DNA of 64,000 bases, taken from assembly GCA_003170275.1 (NCBI GenBank), contig PNAM01000070.1, forward strand, positions 4,559-68,558. Reading direction: 5' to 3'. Each line of letters begins with the position of its first letter. The first letter of the stretch is position 1. Positions 39,732 to 48,153 of the stretch are shown here, one piece after another. Under the pieces are notes generated by a model, which worked only from the letters and a program-made list of their open reading frames with translations, was not told where the DNA came from and searched no databases. Source of the DNA: Myxococcales bacterium (GTDB taxonomy: Bacteria > Myxococcota_A > Polyangia > Palsa-1104). A program made the position numbers and the translations under genes.

Positions 39732-40793
39732 CTACGGAACGATCCGCTCCTTCGGCTTCACCGTCTTGAGCAGGAAACGCAGCGGCTGCGATTTGATGAT
39801 GCGGTGCGTGTCATGCAAATCGTCGAACAGCTCCTTGTCCTGCAGGAACGCCCCGATCGATCCTTGGCCGGACGTGAGCTTTCGCTCGAGGATCAGCACA
39901 TCGGCGACCAGCTGCTGCCCGAGCGTCACGACGCGCCGGAAGCTCGCGACCGCGGTGCTCACCTGCGCGCGGCGCTCGGTAGAGAACAGCTCCTTCATCT
40001 TGTCGACGCGCTCGAGCGCGACATCGAGCTTGTTCCCGAGCTCGCGCAGGTCCGGTCCGGCCCGATCCGCAATCGCCGCGAGATCGCGGCCGATCCGGCG
40101 CATTCGTTCGATGCCTCCGGCTTGCTGCACGGTCGCGACCAGCGAACGACCCTGGTCGAGCGCCGCCGCCGCCTGATCGACGATCCGACCGAGCTGTCCC
40201 TTGTCCGCAGGCAGCGCCGACAGGGTTGCGATCAACTTGTCGCCTTCCTGGAGCAGCTCGTCGAGCGCCGGCCGATCTTCGCGCAACAGCGCGAGCACCT
40301 CTCGGATGCTGGCCTCGGCATGGACGAAAAAACTGTCGATATCGGGTGGATCGGCGCCCCGCACGCGCTCGCCCTCGGCGATCGTCGGGCCCGGTTCGGC
40401 GTCGCCGGCTGGCGGACCGATCTCGAGGTACGCCTCGCCGAGCACCGAGGGCGTCGACACGAAGAACTGCGAGTTGCGGTGCACGTGTGACACCCACGCG
40501 CGCGCGACGAACACCTCGAAGTCGACCGACCGCACGGGGTTTGTCGCCGAGGCCTGTCGCGCCGTCGCGCCGCGCACTTCTCCCACCTCCCGGCCCGCCA
40601 GTCTGACCTTGGCTCCCGCGCGCAGCGGACCAGTGGTGGTGGTCTCGACATGGAACGTCGTCCCGGGCCCGATCGATCTTCCGGACAACAGCAGGACCCA
40701 GGCGACGGCGCCCGCGAGAAGCAGCACCACGCCCGCACCCACCAGTCGCTGCTGGCGGAGTCCGCTCGCGTCGAACGGCGGCCCGAGGCTCAC
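39732..40793 (-). CDS. MCE/MlaD-domain protein, second copy
   Basis: A 353-residue inner-membrane-anchored protein. The N-terminal helix (LVGAGVVLLLAGAVAWVLLL) is followed by one MCE domain (TTGPLRAGAKVRLAGREVGEV), then a long helical region (residues 150-330) like the C-terminal helices that form barrels or tunnels in MCE proteins. It binds or conducts lipids between membranes as the periplasmic part of an Mla-type transporter. The GTG at 40793 lies seven bases after the first MCE gene. It is the last gene of the operon. Confidence 0.88.
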   Translation of the reverse strand: MSLGPPFDASGLRQQRLVGAGVVLLLAGAVAWVLLLSGRSIGPGTTFHVETTTTGPLRAGAKVRLAGREVGEVRGATARQASATNPVRSVDFEVFVARAWVSHVHRNSQFFVSTPSVLGEAYLEIGPPAGDAEPGPTIAEGERVRGADPPDIDSFFVHAEASIREVLALLREDRPALDELLQEGDKLIATLSALPADKGQLGRIVDQAAAALDQGRSLVATVQQAGGIERMRRIGRDLAAIADRAGPDLRELGNKLDVALERVDKMKELFSTERRAQVSTAVASFRRVVTLGQQLVADVLILERKLTSGQGSIGAFLQDKELFDDLHDTHRIIKSQPLRFLLKTVKPKERIVP

Positions 40794-40800
40794 GGTCGCG

Positions 40801-41811
40801 TTACTCCTTCCAGAAGAACTTCCACGGGTTGCGCTTGAGATCGCGCACCAGCTCCTTCAGGTCGTCATAGATCTGTTGATCCACGAGGAGCGCGCCCGCG
40901 GTGCCCTTGCCTTTCTTGATGTCGGCCATCACCGACTGCGCATCGGTCGCGATCCGTTCCGCCTTGTTGCTCACCGTGATCAACTCGTCGAGCGCCTTGA
41001 CCAGCTTTTCCTTTTCGCCCGGACCGACGATCGAGGTCAGGTTGTTCACGCCGTCGAGCGCCTTCTTCGCCTTGACGATCAGCGGGTCGATGTCGCGCCG
41101 GATCGCTCCTGTGAGCGCCTCGATGTTTGAAAGCGTGTTACGGATCTGGGACGAGTCGCCCACGCCCGCGCGGATCGATCCGAGCAGGCTCGACGCCTCG
41201 CGGGTCAGGCCGTCGACGTTTCCGAGCAAGTGCGCGATCTGGCTCTGGTTCTCCTTCAGGATGCCGTCCAGCGTGCGGACCACCGACGCGCCCGACTTGA
41301 GAAAGTCCCGGATCACGTCCTTGTCATCGCGTAACAGGCTGGTGATGGAATCGAGGAACTCGTACAGGCGCGCGACGATCAGATCGGTGCGCGGTGGGTC
41401 GACCCCGCGCACCACCGCGTCGGCGCCGAGCGGCGGCTTGTCGAAGTTGCCGGGCTGGATCTCGAGATACTGCTCGCCCAACACGCCCTGCGTGTTGACG
41501 AAAAATTCCGCATCCTTGCGGATCGCGTCCTTCACCCGGTCTTCGACCCACGCGACCACGCGCACCTGCACGCGCCGATTGGTGACGGGGTCGAGCTGCC
41601 CACCCAGGAATCGAACTTCCTGGATCTTGCCGACCTTGATCCCGCTGATCTTGACCGCTGCCCCGGACTGGATGTTGCCGGAGAAATCGAAATCGACGTT
41701 GATCCGATATCCGCCGCGCAGCGAGAAGTTCCCCAGCAGCACGACGAACCCGCCCAGCAGCAGCAGCGAGAACAGAATCAGTGCGCCCACCTTGAGCTCG
41801 AGAGATCGCAT
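40801..41811 (-). CDS. MCE/MlaD-domain protein, first copy
   Basis: A 336-residue protein with an N-terminal helix (ALILFSLLLLGGFVVLLGNF), one MCE domain (DFSGNIQSGAAVKISGIKVGKIQEVRFL) carrying the insertion DPVTNRRVQVRVVAWV, the typical FVNTQGVLGEQYLEIQPG, and a helical C-terminus. Two different MCE subunits next to two permeases and two ATPases suggest a hetero-hexameric or stacked MCE ring. It lies 24 bases after the first ATPase gene. Confidence 0.9.
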   Translation of the reverse strand: MRSLELKVGALILFSLLLLGGFVVLLGNFSLRGGYRINVDFDFSGNIQSGAAVKISGIKVGKIQEVRFLGGQLDPVTNRRVQVRVVAWVEDRVKDAIRKDAEFFVNTQGVLGEQYLEIQPGNFDKPPLGADAVVRGVDPPRTDLIVARLYEFLDSITSLLRDDKDVIRDFLKSGASVVRTLDGILKENQSQIAHLLGNVDGLTREASSLLGSIRAGVGDSSQIRNTLSNIEALTGAIRRDIDPLIVKAKKALDGVNNLTSIVGPGEKEKLVKALDELITVSNKAERIATDAQSVMADIKKGKGTAGALLVDQQIYDDLKELVRDLKRNPWKFFWKE

Positions 41812-41835
41812 CGTCGCTTAGCGCTCCATACTTTA

Positions 41836-42588
41836 TCAGAACCCGGGTGTTTCCATGGGACCGTCGGACCGACCGCTGATGAACTGCTGAACCACCGGAT
41901 CGCTCGAGCTCTTGAGCTCCGCCGGCGTGCCGACCACGTGGACCGCTCCCCGATAGATCAGCGCGATCCGGTCGGCGATGCTGAAGATCGACGTGAGGTC
42001 GTGCGAAACGACGATCGAGGTGACCCCGAGATCATCCGCCAGCTCACGGATTAGCTTGTCGATTCGCCGCGCGCTCACCGGATCCAGCCCGGTCGTGGGC
42101 TCATCGAAGAGCACGCACTCGGGGTCGAGCGTGAGAGCGCGCGCGATCGCTGCGCGCTTGCGGGTGCCGTCGCCCAACTCCGCCGGATAGGCGTGAGCGA
42201 ACTCGGTCAGATGCACCTGACCGAGGCGTCGCATGGCCTCCTGTTCGGCGGCGCGCTCGGACAAACGCTTGTGCTTGCGCAGCGGAAGCGCCACGTTCTC
42301 GAGTAGGCTCATCGAGTCGAACAGGGTCGAGTGCTGAAACACCATCGCGCACCGCTTTCGGACGGAATAGAACGCCTGCTCGGATAGGTCATCGATCCGC
42401 TCGCCGTTGAGCCGGATCTCTCCGCCGTCAGGTCGCAACAGCCCGACCAGGTGCTTGATGGTCACCGACTTTCCCACCCCCGAGGTGCCGATGATGAACA
42501 TGACCTCACCCTTGGCGACGGTCAGGTCCACGCCTTTCAGCACCTCTTTGCCAGCGAATGCCTTGGTCACCGCGCGAAATTGGATCAC
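41836..42588 (-). CDS. MlaF-type ATPase with degenerate ABC signature (NBD1)
   Basis: A 250-residue cytoplasmic ATPase. Walker A is GTSGVGKS at residues 34-41, Walker B is CVLFDEPTTGLDP, and the switch His is intact at H196 (VVSHDLTS). The signature that should read LSGGM is LGDGT at 138-142, with the flanking RKRAAIARAL normal. The C-terminus (DPVVQQFISG) is MlaF-like. The GTG at 42588 overlaps the permease stop (GTGA). It is probably the partner of the second ATPase at 44143. Walker A, Walker B and the H-loop are intact, but its signature should contribute poorly to the opposite site. Confidence 0.92.
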   Translation of the reverse strand: MIQFRAVTKAFAGKEVLKGVDLTVAKGEVMFIIGTSGVGKSVTIKHLVGLLRPDGGEIRLNGERIDDLSEQAFYSVRKRCAMVFQHSTLFDSMSLLENVALPLRKHKRLSERAAEQEAMRRLGQVHLTEFAHAYPAELGDGTRKRAAIARALTLDPECVLFDEPTTGLDPVSARRIDKLIRELADDLGVTSIVVSHDLTSIFSIADRIALIYRGAVHVVGTPAELKSSSDPVVQQFISGRSDGPMETPGF

Positions 42589-43367
42589 TGGGGTGCGCCT
42601 TGCCAGGTGAACAGGGCCACGCCCGAGATGACGAAGTCCAACAGGATCACGACGAACGACGACGAGATGACCGCGCGCGTCGTGGCAGCGCCGACGCCTT
42701 CGGACCCGCCGCGCGCAGTGAGCCCGCAGAAACCGGAGACGACCGGAATGGCCGCCCCGTAGGCAACGCACTTGACCAAGCCGGTGATCAGATCGCCGAC
42801 GTGTACGCGGGAAGGATCGAAGAACACCACCGGATTGAGATGAAAGCTCGAGTAGGCGGTCAGCGCTCCCATTCCGAGGGCGACCGCGACCCCGACCGAC
42901 GCCAGCACGCCGGTCATCATTAATGATGCAAGGAAGCGCGGGACGATCAGGTAGTCGATCGGGTCGACATTGTTCATCCGCAACGCGTCGATCTGTTCGG
43001 TCACGACCATCGAGCCGACCTCGGCCGCGATGCCTGCTCCCACGCGCGTAGCCAGCATCATGGCGGTGAGCGACGGTCCGAACTCGTGCACCAGGATTTT
43101 GATGAACTCGCCGCCTACCTGCGAGAGATCCCCCGTGATTCTGTTCACTTGCAGGCAAGTCTGAAACACCAGCACCATGCCGATGAAACCCAGCGTCACG
43201 CAGACGAACAACAGGGACTTGTTGCCGACCTGATACATCTGCCGGAGGACTTCACCGCGCGGACGGCGGCCGGCGAAGGCGCCGACCAGCGTGCGCACCA
43301 CCACGCGCCGGAAAAGGCTCGCGTCTTCGATTGCGCGCGCGAAGTAATTGGTGACGACGTCGATCAT
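42585..43367 (-). CDS. MlaE-type permease, copy 1
   Basis: A 260-residue polytopic protein of the MlaE family. Features are the conserved GFIGMVLVFQTCLQV, EFGPSLTAMMLATRVGAGIAAEVGSMVVTEQIDALR (the cytoplasmic coupling segment), DYLIVPRFLASLMMT, and the terminal GVGAATTRAVISSSFVVILLDFVIS. The ATG at 43367 overlaps the upstream stop (ATGA). Its N-terminus is shorter than the open frame suggests, because the upstream frame is the wrong phase of the neighbouring permease. Confidence 0.93.
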   Translation of the reverse strand: MIDVVTNYFARAIEDASLFRRVVVRTLVGAFAGRRPRGEVLRQMYQVGNKSLLFVCVTLGFIGMVLVFQTCLQVNRITGDLSQVGGEFIKILVHEFGPSLTAMMLATRVGAGIAAEVGSMVVTEQIDALRMNNVDPIDYLIVPRFLASLMMTGVLASVGVAVALGMGALTAYSSFHLNPVVFFDPSRVHVGDLITGLVKCVAYGAAIPVVSGFCGLTARGGSEGVGAATTRAVISSSFVVILLDFVISGVALFTWQGAPQ

Positions 43368-44146
43368 CTCATCAACATCGTCAGCAGATTGTCGGAGATC
43401 ATGATCGCGACCGCGGCCGAGACGACGGCATCGTTCACCGCGCGACCCACTCCCACCGCGCCGCCTTTGACGGTGACGCCGAAGTGGCAGCTGGTGATCG
43501 CGATCGCGAACCCGAACACCGCGGCCTTGACGAGACCGATGGAGAGATCCCATGGCTTGAGGTTGTCGGCGAACGAATGCAGGAACGACGAGAGCTCGAC
43601 GCCCAGGAGAAGCTTGCCAAACAGCGCGCCGCCCAGGATGGCAACCGCATCGCCGAACAGGGTCAGGCAGAACAGCGACACGATCATGGCCAGTACGCGC
43701 GGCACCAGGAGAAACGGAATGGGATCGATCGCGAGCGCGCGCAGGCCGTCGAGTTGCTCGGTGACGGTCATGGTCCCGAGCTCAGCGGCGTTGTTCGCGC
43801 CCACGCGCCCGGAGAACATGAGGCCGATGAGGATGGGTCCGACTTCGCGCAAGGTCGCGTAACCCGCGCCAAAACCGAGGAGTCCGTAGGCGCCGAAACG
43901 CTTCACGAAGATGCCGGACTGGATGACCATGATGCCGCCGGTGAAGAAGGCGGTCAGCAACACAATGGGTAGCGAGTTGACTCCCATCTTGTTCAGGTTG
44001 CGAAGGAGCTCGCGTCCATCGAGGCGCCCGGTGAGCGCGGCCATGACGACCCGCCACGTGAGTAGACCCATTCCGCCCGCTTCGCGAAACAGGTTGAGCG
44101 CCGCACCGCCCAGCTCCTCCATGCTGCGAACGATCCATCGCATCAC
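43364..44146 (-). CDS. MlaE-type permease, copy 2
   Basis: A 260-residue paralogue of the neighbouring permease, with AFFTGGIMVIQSGI, LREVGPILIGLMFSGRVGANNAAELGTMTVTEQLDGLRAL, FLLVPRVLAMIVSLF and GVGRAVNDAVVSAAVAIM. It differs enough from copy 1 to point to an old duplication and a heterodimeric permease. The GTG at 44146 (or ATG 44143) overlaps the stop of the second ATPase gene. Confidence 0.93.
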   Translation of the reverse strand: MMRWIVRSMEELGGAALNLFREAGGMGLLTWRVVMAALTGRLDGRELLRNLNKMGVNSLPIVLLTAFFTGGIMVIQSGIFVKRFGAYGLLGFGAGYATLREVGPILIGLMFSGRVGANNAAELGTMTVTEQLDGLRALAIDPIPFLLVPRVLAMIVSLFCLTLFGDAVAILGGALFGKLLLGVELSSFLHSFADNLKPWDLSIGLVKAAVFGFAIAITSCHFGVTVKGGAVGVGRAVNDAVVSAAVAIMISDNLLTMLMR

Positions 44147-44886
44147 AGCGGACCCTCGAGCGCACCACTGACGAACTGCCGCACGACCGCGTCGTCCGAG
44201 TCCGCAATGTTCGCGGTCGAGCCGTCGTAGCGAAGCTTTCCCTGGTACAACATCCCCATCCGCGGCGCGAACTGGCGCAATGCATCGACGTCGGAAGAAA
44301 CCGCAATCACGGTCGCGCCGGTCTGGTCGCGTTCGGCGCGCAAGAGGTCGTAGATCTTCGAGGTTGTCACCGGATCCAGCCCAGCGGTAGGTTCGTCATA
44401 GATCAGGATCGGTGGGCGCGCGATGACGGCGCGCGCGAGCGCGGCGCGTTTTCGCATACCGCCCGAGAGTTGATTCGGAAACTTTTCCTCGCTTCCCACA
44501 AGGCCGACTGCGCGCAGCTTTTCGGCGACACGTTGCCTGATCTCGGCTTCCGGCAACGTGCCCTCCCGCTGCAGCGGGAAGGCGACGTTGTCGCCGATCG
44601 TCATGAAATCGAATAACGCGTTGTTTTGAAACAACATGCCGATACGCGCACGCACCGCCATCAACGCGTCTTCGCTGGCTCCTGAAACGGCGAGATCGGC
44701 CACCGTCACCGCGCCGACATCCGGTTGGAGCAGCCCGCAAATCAGTTTGAGCACCACGCTCTTGCCGCTCGCGCCCGGTCCAATGAGGCCCCAAGTCTCG
44801 CCGCTGGCAATCGTCAGATCTACGCCGTCCAACAACGGCAGCGTGCGTCCGGCAAACGACTTGCCGACCTTCGCGAGCCGGATCAT
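44143..44886 (-). CDS. MlaF-type ATPase lacking the H-loop His (NBD2)
   Basis: A 247-residue ATPase with Walker A GPGASGKS (36-43), a canonical signature LSGGM (140-144) and Walker B ILIYDEPTAGLDP. The switch-loop His is replaced: the segment reads AVSSDVDAL, with Ser at position 198 where relatives have His. The C-terminus (DAVVRQFVSG) is MlaF-like. Together with NBD1 it should build one complete and one defective ATP site. It is the first transport gene of the operon, 27 bases after the TPR lipoprotein gene. Confidence 0.92.
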   Translation of the reverse strand: MIRLAKVGKSFAGRTLPLLDGVDLTIASGETWGLIGPGASGKSVVLKLICGLLQPDVGAVTVADLAVSGASEDALMAVRARIGMLFQNNALFDFMTIGDNVAFPLQREGTLPEAEIRQRVAEKLRAVGLVGSEEKFPNQLSGGMRKRAALARAVIARPPILIYDEPTAGLDPVTTSKIYDLLRAERDQTGATVIAVSSDVDALRQFAPRMGMLYQGKLRYDGSTANIADSDDAVVRQFVSGALEGPL

Positions 44887-44913
44887 GGCGCGCGCCTCTT
44901 CATCGCGGAGATG

Positions 44914-45963
44914 CTACTTGCACGCCAGCTCCGAGGAAAGCGCGCGAGCCTGGCGGGTCTTGTTCGAATCCGGGTAGGTGCGTAGGAGCCGCGACACTGA
45001 GTCGCAGGCGGTGCGCCTGTCGGCTTCTGAAGGCGGCGAATGGCGCGCGAGGTACGCGCGCGCGAGCTCGAGCAGGGCGTCGTCCTTGAGGATCGACTCG
45101 GGAAAGTCGTCGGCAAGCGTCTGAAACGCTTCGATGGCGTGGTCGACCTCGTGCAGATCGTCGAGATAGAGCTGTCCCGCCAGCAGCTGCGCGTCGTCCA
45201 GGTAGACGGAATTGTAGCTCCCCGTGATCAGGGCATCCCGGCGACTCTCCAGGATGATTCTCACGTGCTTCAGTGCTGCGCGAGGGTCGCCCTGCGCGCG
45301 AAGAATCTCCGCCGCGTGCCAGATCGCGTCGTCGCGCAAACCCGACCGCGGATAGAGCTCCGACAATTGGTCGTAGAGTCTCACCGCGCCTAGAGGGTCA
45401 TCGAGAGTTGTTCGCGCCAACTCGGCCCGCTCGAACAGAACATTGTCACCCAGATCGAGCTTCGTCACCTGGGGCCACAGTGCATCGAGCCTGCGCGCGA
45501 GTTGCTGTGGATCACGTCGTTTCCCAAGCCTGATCGCGAGACGGAGTGCGTCATCAGCCGGCACTTCGTCGGGGTACTTCTCAATGGTGCGCCAGGCTAT
45601 GCGCTCGGCTCGCTCATCGTCGTGCAAGTCGTCTGCCGCAATCTCTCCGGCCCGTACAAGCGCGCGCGCACTCTTGCGAGGGTCCGAGGCGCGTCGTGGA
45701 ACCGCCATCCATGCATCGAAAGCCTCTTGATATCGCCCATGTTTCTCGAGCAATTGGGCTTCGCGAACAATCGCGAGTGCGCAATCGTCGTGGGGTCTTG
45801 GCTTTGCTCCCGGCCGCTCGCACTCGGTGCGTACCAGGCGATACAGGGTCAGCGCGCCCTCGTCGTCGAGGGTAGCTTCGCGCGCGTGGGCCAGCTCGAA
45901 CTCTGTCGCGAGCGGCGCGCCGGAGCAACCTGCGAGGCAGAGGATGAACGCTGCCCGCCTCAC
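44914..45963 (-). CDS. TPR-like lipoprotein at the head of the MCE operon
   Basis: A 349-residue lipoprotein (lipobox LAGC). Helix-turn-helix repeats of the TPR/YbgF type cover most of the chain ([85 protein letters not shown]). The GTG at 45963 overlaps the threonine aldolase stop (GTGA). It may act as a periplasmic partner of the MCE transporter at the outer membrane, but that is inferred only from gene order. Confidence 0.82.
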   Translation of the reverse strand: MRRAAFILCLAGCSGAPLATEFELAHAREATLDDEGALTLYRLVRTECERPGAKPRPHDDCALAIVREAQLLEKHGRYQEAFDAWMAVPRRASDPRKSARALVRAGEIAADDLHDDERAERIAWRTIEKYPDEVPADDALRLAIRLGKRRDPQQLARRLDALWPQVTKLDLGDNVLFERAELARTTLDDPLGAVRLYDQLSELYPRSGLRDDAIWHAAEILRAQGDPRAALKHVRIILESRRDALITGSYNSVYLDDAQLLAGQLYLDDLHEVDHAIEAFQTLADDFPESILKDDALLELARAYLARHSPPSEADRRTACDSVSRLLRTYPDSNKTRQARALSSELACK

Positions 45964-46997
45964 GCCGCCTTCAGCACCTCGAGCGCGAGCGCCGCACCCT
46001 GGGTGCACGCTGCGGCATCGACTCCAAGATGGGTCACTGCTCGCACGCGGCGCTCGCCCATCGGGTTCAGCAGGAGGCCCCGTTGCCTGGCGCGCTCGAC
46101 GAATTGAGCGGCGTTCATCGGCACGTCAGGAAGCAGATCCCATACGACGATGTTGGTCTCGACGGTCGCGAGGTCTAGCTTCAGGCCCGGTCCACGCGCA
46201 ATTCCCTCGGCGAACCGCCGCGCGTTGGCGTGGTCGTCCTTCATCCGCTCGACGTGATGCTCGAGCGCGAAGAGGCCGGCCGCCGCAAGGATGCCGGCTT
46301 GCCGCATTCCGCCGCCAAGCATCTTTCTGCGCCGGTGGGCCTTGCCCATCAAGGCCTTCGAACCGGCGAGCACGGATCCGACAGGGGCGCCGAGTCCTTT
46401 CGAGAGGCAGACGGAGACGGTATCGAACGGTGCTGCGAGCTCGCGCGCGCTAACACCGGTCGCGACGTGCGCATTCATGAGGCGGGCTCCATCTAAGTGG
46501 AGCGCGAGCCCGCGCGACCGTGCAACCCGGGCGATCGATTCGACCGCCTGTTGTGGGACCACACGTCCTCCGCCGCGATTATGCGTATTCTCGACAGAGA
46601 CAAGCGTAGTCACGGGGTAGTGGGAATTGTCCGGATTGATCGTGCGCTCGACCTCTGCCGCGCTGAACAGTCCATCGTCGCCGCCGAGTTGTCGGAATTG
46701 CACGCCGCAAAGCGCTGCGCCGGCGCCGCTCTCGTACCACATGCAGTGGGCGCCCGTGGATATCAGCACCTCATCGCCGGGCCGCGTCTGTATTGAAATA
46801 GCGATCTGATTCGCCATTACTCCAGAAGGAACAAACAGCGCGGATTCCTTTCCAAGGAGTGTGGCTACGCTCTCCTGGAGGCGATTCACCGTCGGGTCCT
46901 CGCCATACACATCATCGCCAACCTCGGCTCGCGCCATCGCCTCTCGCATGGCCGGCGTCGGTTTGGTGACTGTGTCGGACCGCAGGTCGACGATCAT
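45960..46997 (-). CDS. ltaE: Low-specificity L-threonine aldolase
   Basis: A 345-residue fold-type I PLP enzyme that splits L-threonine or allo-threonine to glycine and acetaldehyde. It opens with [20 protein letters not shown], then [15 protein letters not shown], the substrate-binding ENTHNRGGG, the cofactor Asp in [11 protein letters not shown], and the Schiff-base Lys in [15 protein letters not shown]. The size is normal. It is the first gene of the run leading into the lipid transporter, with no obvious metabolic link. Confidence 0.95.
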   Translation of the reverse strand: MIVDLRSDTVTKPTPAMREAMARAEVGDDVYGEDPTVNRLQESVATLLGKESALFVPSGVMANQIAISIQTRPGDEVLISTGAHCMWYESGAGAALCGVQFRQLGGDDGLFSAAEVERTINPDNSHYPVTTLVSVENTHNRGGGRVVPQQAVESIARVARSRGLALHLDGARLMNAHVATGVSARELAAPFDTVSVCLSKGLGAPVGSVLAGSKALMGKAHRRRKMLGGGMRQAGILAAAGLFALEHHVERMKDDHANARRFAEGIARGPGLKLDLATVETNIVVWDLLPDVPMNAAQFVERARQRGLLLNPMGERRVRAVTHLGVDAAACTQGAALALEVLKAA

Positions 46998-47030
46998 GGC
47001 GGAGAGAGTAGCCGATCTGGTTGGCGCGAT

Positions 47031-47052
47031 GGAAACGATTGGAAACGATTGG
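47031..47052. repeat. Two exact 10-base tandem repeats
   Basis: GGAAACGATT occurs twice head to tail at 47031-47040 and 47041-47050, followed by GG. The copies lie one helical turn apart in the 188 bases between ltaE and the gene at 47186, so they could be a protein-binding site. I see no other structure in that stretch. Confidence 0.45.
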
Positions 47053-47185
47053 ACGAGTCGGCGGCGGGCAGACCGTCGCGTCCGGGACGCGGATGGTGTG
47101 TTTCAAAAACGGGGTATTTCGACCCCAGCAGACGCGAGGTTTCGCTGGGTTGTCGCAGGCACGATTGCTGCTCTGCGATTCGGGC

Positions 47186-47725
47186 ATGCCGATACCTTCC
47201 GAATTGATAACGACGCTCTCGCCTCAGGACGAGGACCGCGCCTGCTTGCTCGTGAGGCGGATCCACAGCCTTGCGTTGGAGCTCGCGGGCCATCACCTCA
47301 AGTACGCCAACAGAACCAGGCTCGAGAGGTTGATCCTCCGTCTCGACGACTGCCTGGTACCGCTGACCAGCGGTGTCGCCGCGTCGCGAGCCGTCGAGCT
47401 CTACGACACCGCGATCGGAACGTGTCGCAGGCTTGGTTCGATGCTGGCTTTTCTGGGGACCGCAAACGTGCTGACGAAAGAACAGCACCTACGGGTGGCC
47501 GTGCTCGCGAAAAAGCTCGAGCGCTTGCTGCTCGATCGTCGGGAGAGGGCGCTGACGGCCGCGCATGTCAGCCCGGTGGGTCCGCGCGCACTGGTGGTCG
47601 TCGAGCGGCCGCGCCGCACAGGATCGACCCATGTCGTTCGCAGCGCTGGTCAGGGCAGGGTCCCCAATCCTACGGAGCGGCACGGCGATGCCGCGGCGGC
47701 GCCGACCGAGCGCGCGATGATCTAG
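47186..47725 (+). CDS. Putative four-helix-bundle protein (S23/Avd-like)
   Basis: A 179-residue protein. Long amphipathic helices (RACLLVRRIHSLALELAGHHL, NRTRLERLILRLDDCLVPL, AVELYDTAIGTCRRLGSMLAFLG, EQHLRVAVLAKKLERLLLDRRE) suggest a four-helix bundle. Their Leu/Arg spacing recalls the 23S-intervening-sequence/Avd superfamily, but the match is weak. A basic, Pro-rich tail follows. Base use upstream looks less GC-biased than in neighbours. The start is uncertain: the ATG at 47186 is preferred, and an ATG at 47093 is in frame. The stop shares CTAG with the convergent gene. Confidence 0.5.
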   Translation: MPIPSELITTLSPQDEDRACLLVRRIHSLALELAGHHLKYANRTRLERLILRLDDCLVPLTSGVAASRAVELYDTAIGTCRRLGSMLAFLGTANVLTKEQHLRVAVLAKKLERLLLDRRERALTAAHVSPVGPRALVVVERPRRTGSTHVVRSAGQGRVPNPTERHGDAAAAPTERAMI

Positions 47726-48138
47726 ATGCCGCCGTCGACGGGCTTCTTCGCAGGGGGAATGCTGATCGGTGGGGGTGTGCCCCGTTCTTCTCTGAGCTTT
47801 CGCTCGAGCAGCTCGAGCCAACGCAGTTCGACGTAGTGCGGGTCGTCGCCCAGCACGAACTGCATGCGTACGCCATCACGACCGCCGACGGTCGTGCGGA
47901 AGATCTCCAAGGACCCTTGTTTGGTCTTGTCGTCGTCTTTGCACTCGAAGGTGACGAATGCGGCGTCAGGATCCCGGTCCACCACCTTGCAGCCCTTGTC
48001 GATGCGGACGAACCGCATCGCCGCGGAATATACGTCCGCGACCGGATAGGGGACATCCGAGCTGGCGCGCGCGTGTGCGAGGTGAGCTGAAAAGAGTGAG
48101 GCGAGGAGCAACAGGCGTGTGGTGGTCACAGCCACCAC
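47722..48138 (-). CDS. Small exported protein, function unknown
   Basis: A 138-residue protein with a signal peptide (LLLLASLFSAHLAHA). The mature part has alternating strands (DAAFVTFECKDDDKTKQGSLEIFRTT, GVRMQFVLGDDPHYVELRWLELLERKL), like small periplasmic DUF domains. It ends in a Pro-rich tail, ISIPPAKKPVDGG. It lies 15 bases downstream of the nucleotide-sugar dehydrogenase gene on the same strand. Not recognised. Confidence 0.65.
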   Translation of the reverse strand: MVAVTTTRLLLLASLFSAHLAHARASSDVPYPVADVYSAAMRFVRIDKGCKVVDRDPDAAFVTFECKDDDKTKQGSLEIFRTTVGGRDGVRMQFVLGDDPHYVELRWLELLERKLREERGTPPPISIPPAKKPVDGGI

Positions 48139-48153
48139 GTTACCTGAGGTCGT

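Noticed and set aside
42163-42177. Possible frameshift or sequencing error in the ABC signature of NBD1
   Set aside because: The frame is continuous on both sides (YPAE before, RKRAAIARAL after) with normal spacing to Walker B, so the change is a substitution and not a frameshift.
47186-47725. Diversity-generating retroelement around the Avd-like gene
   Set aside because: No reverse transcriptase and no template/variable repeat pair could be found in the window.
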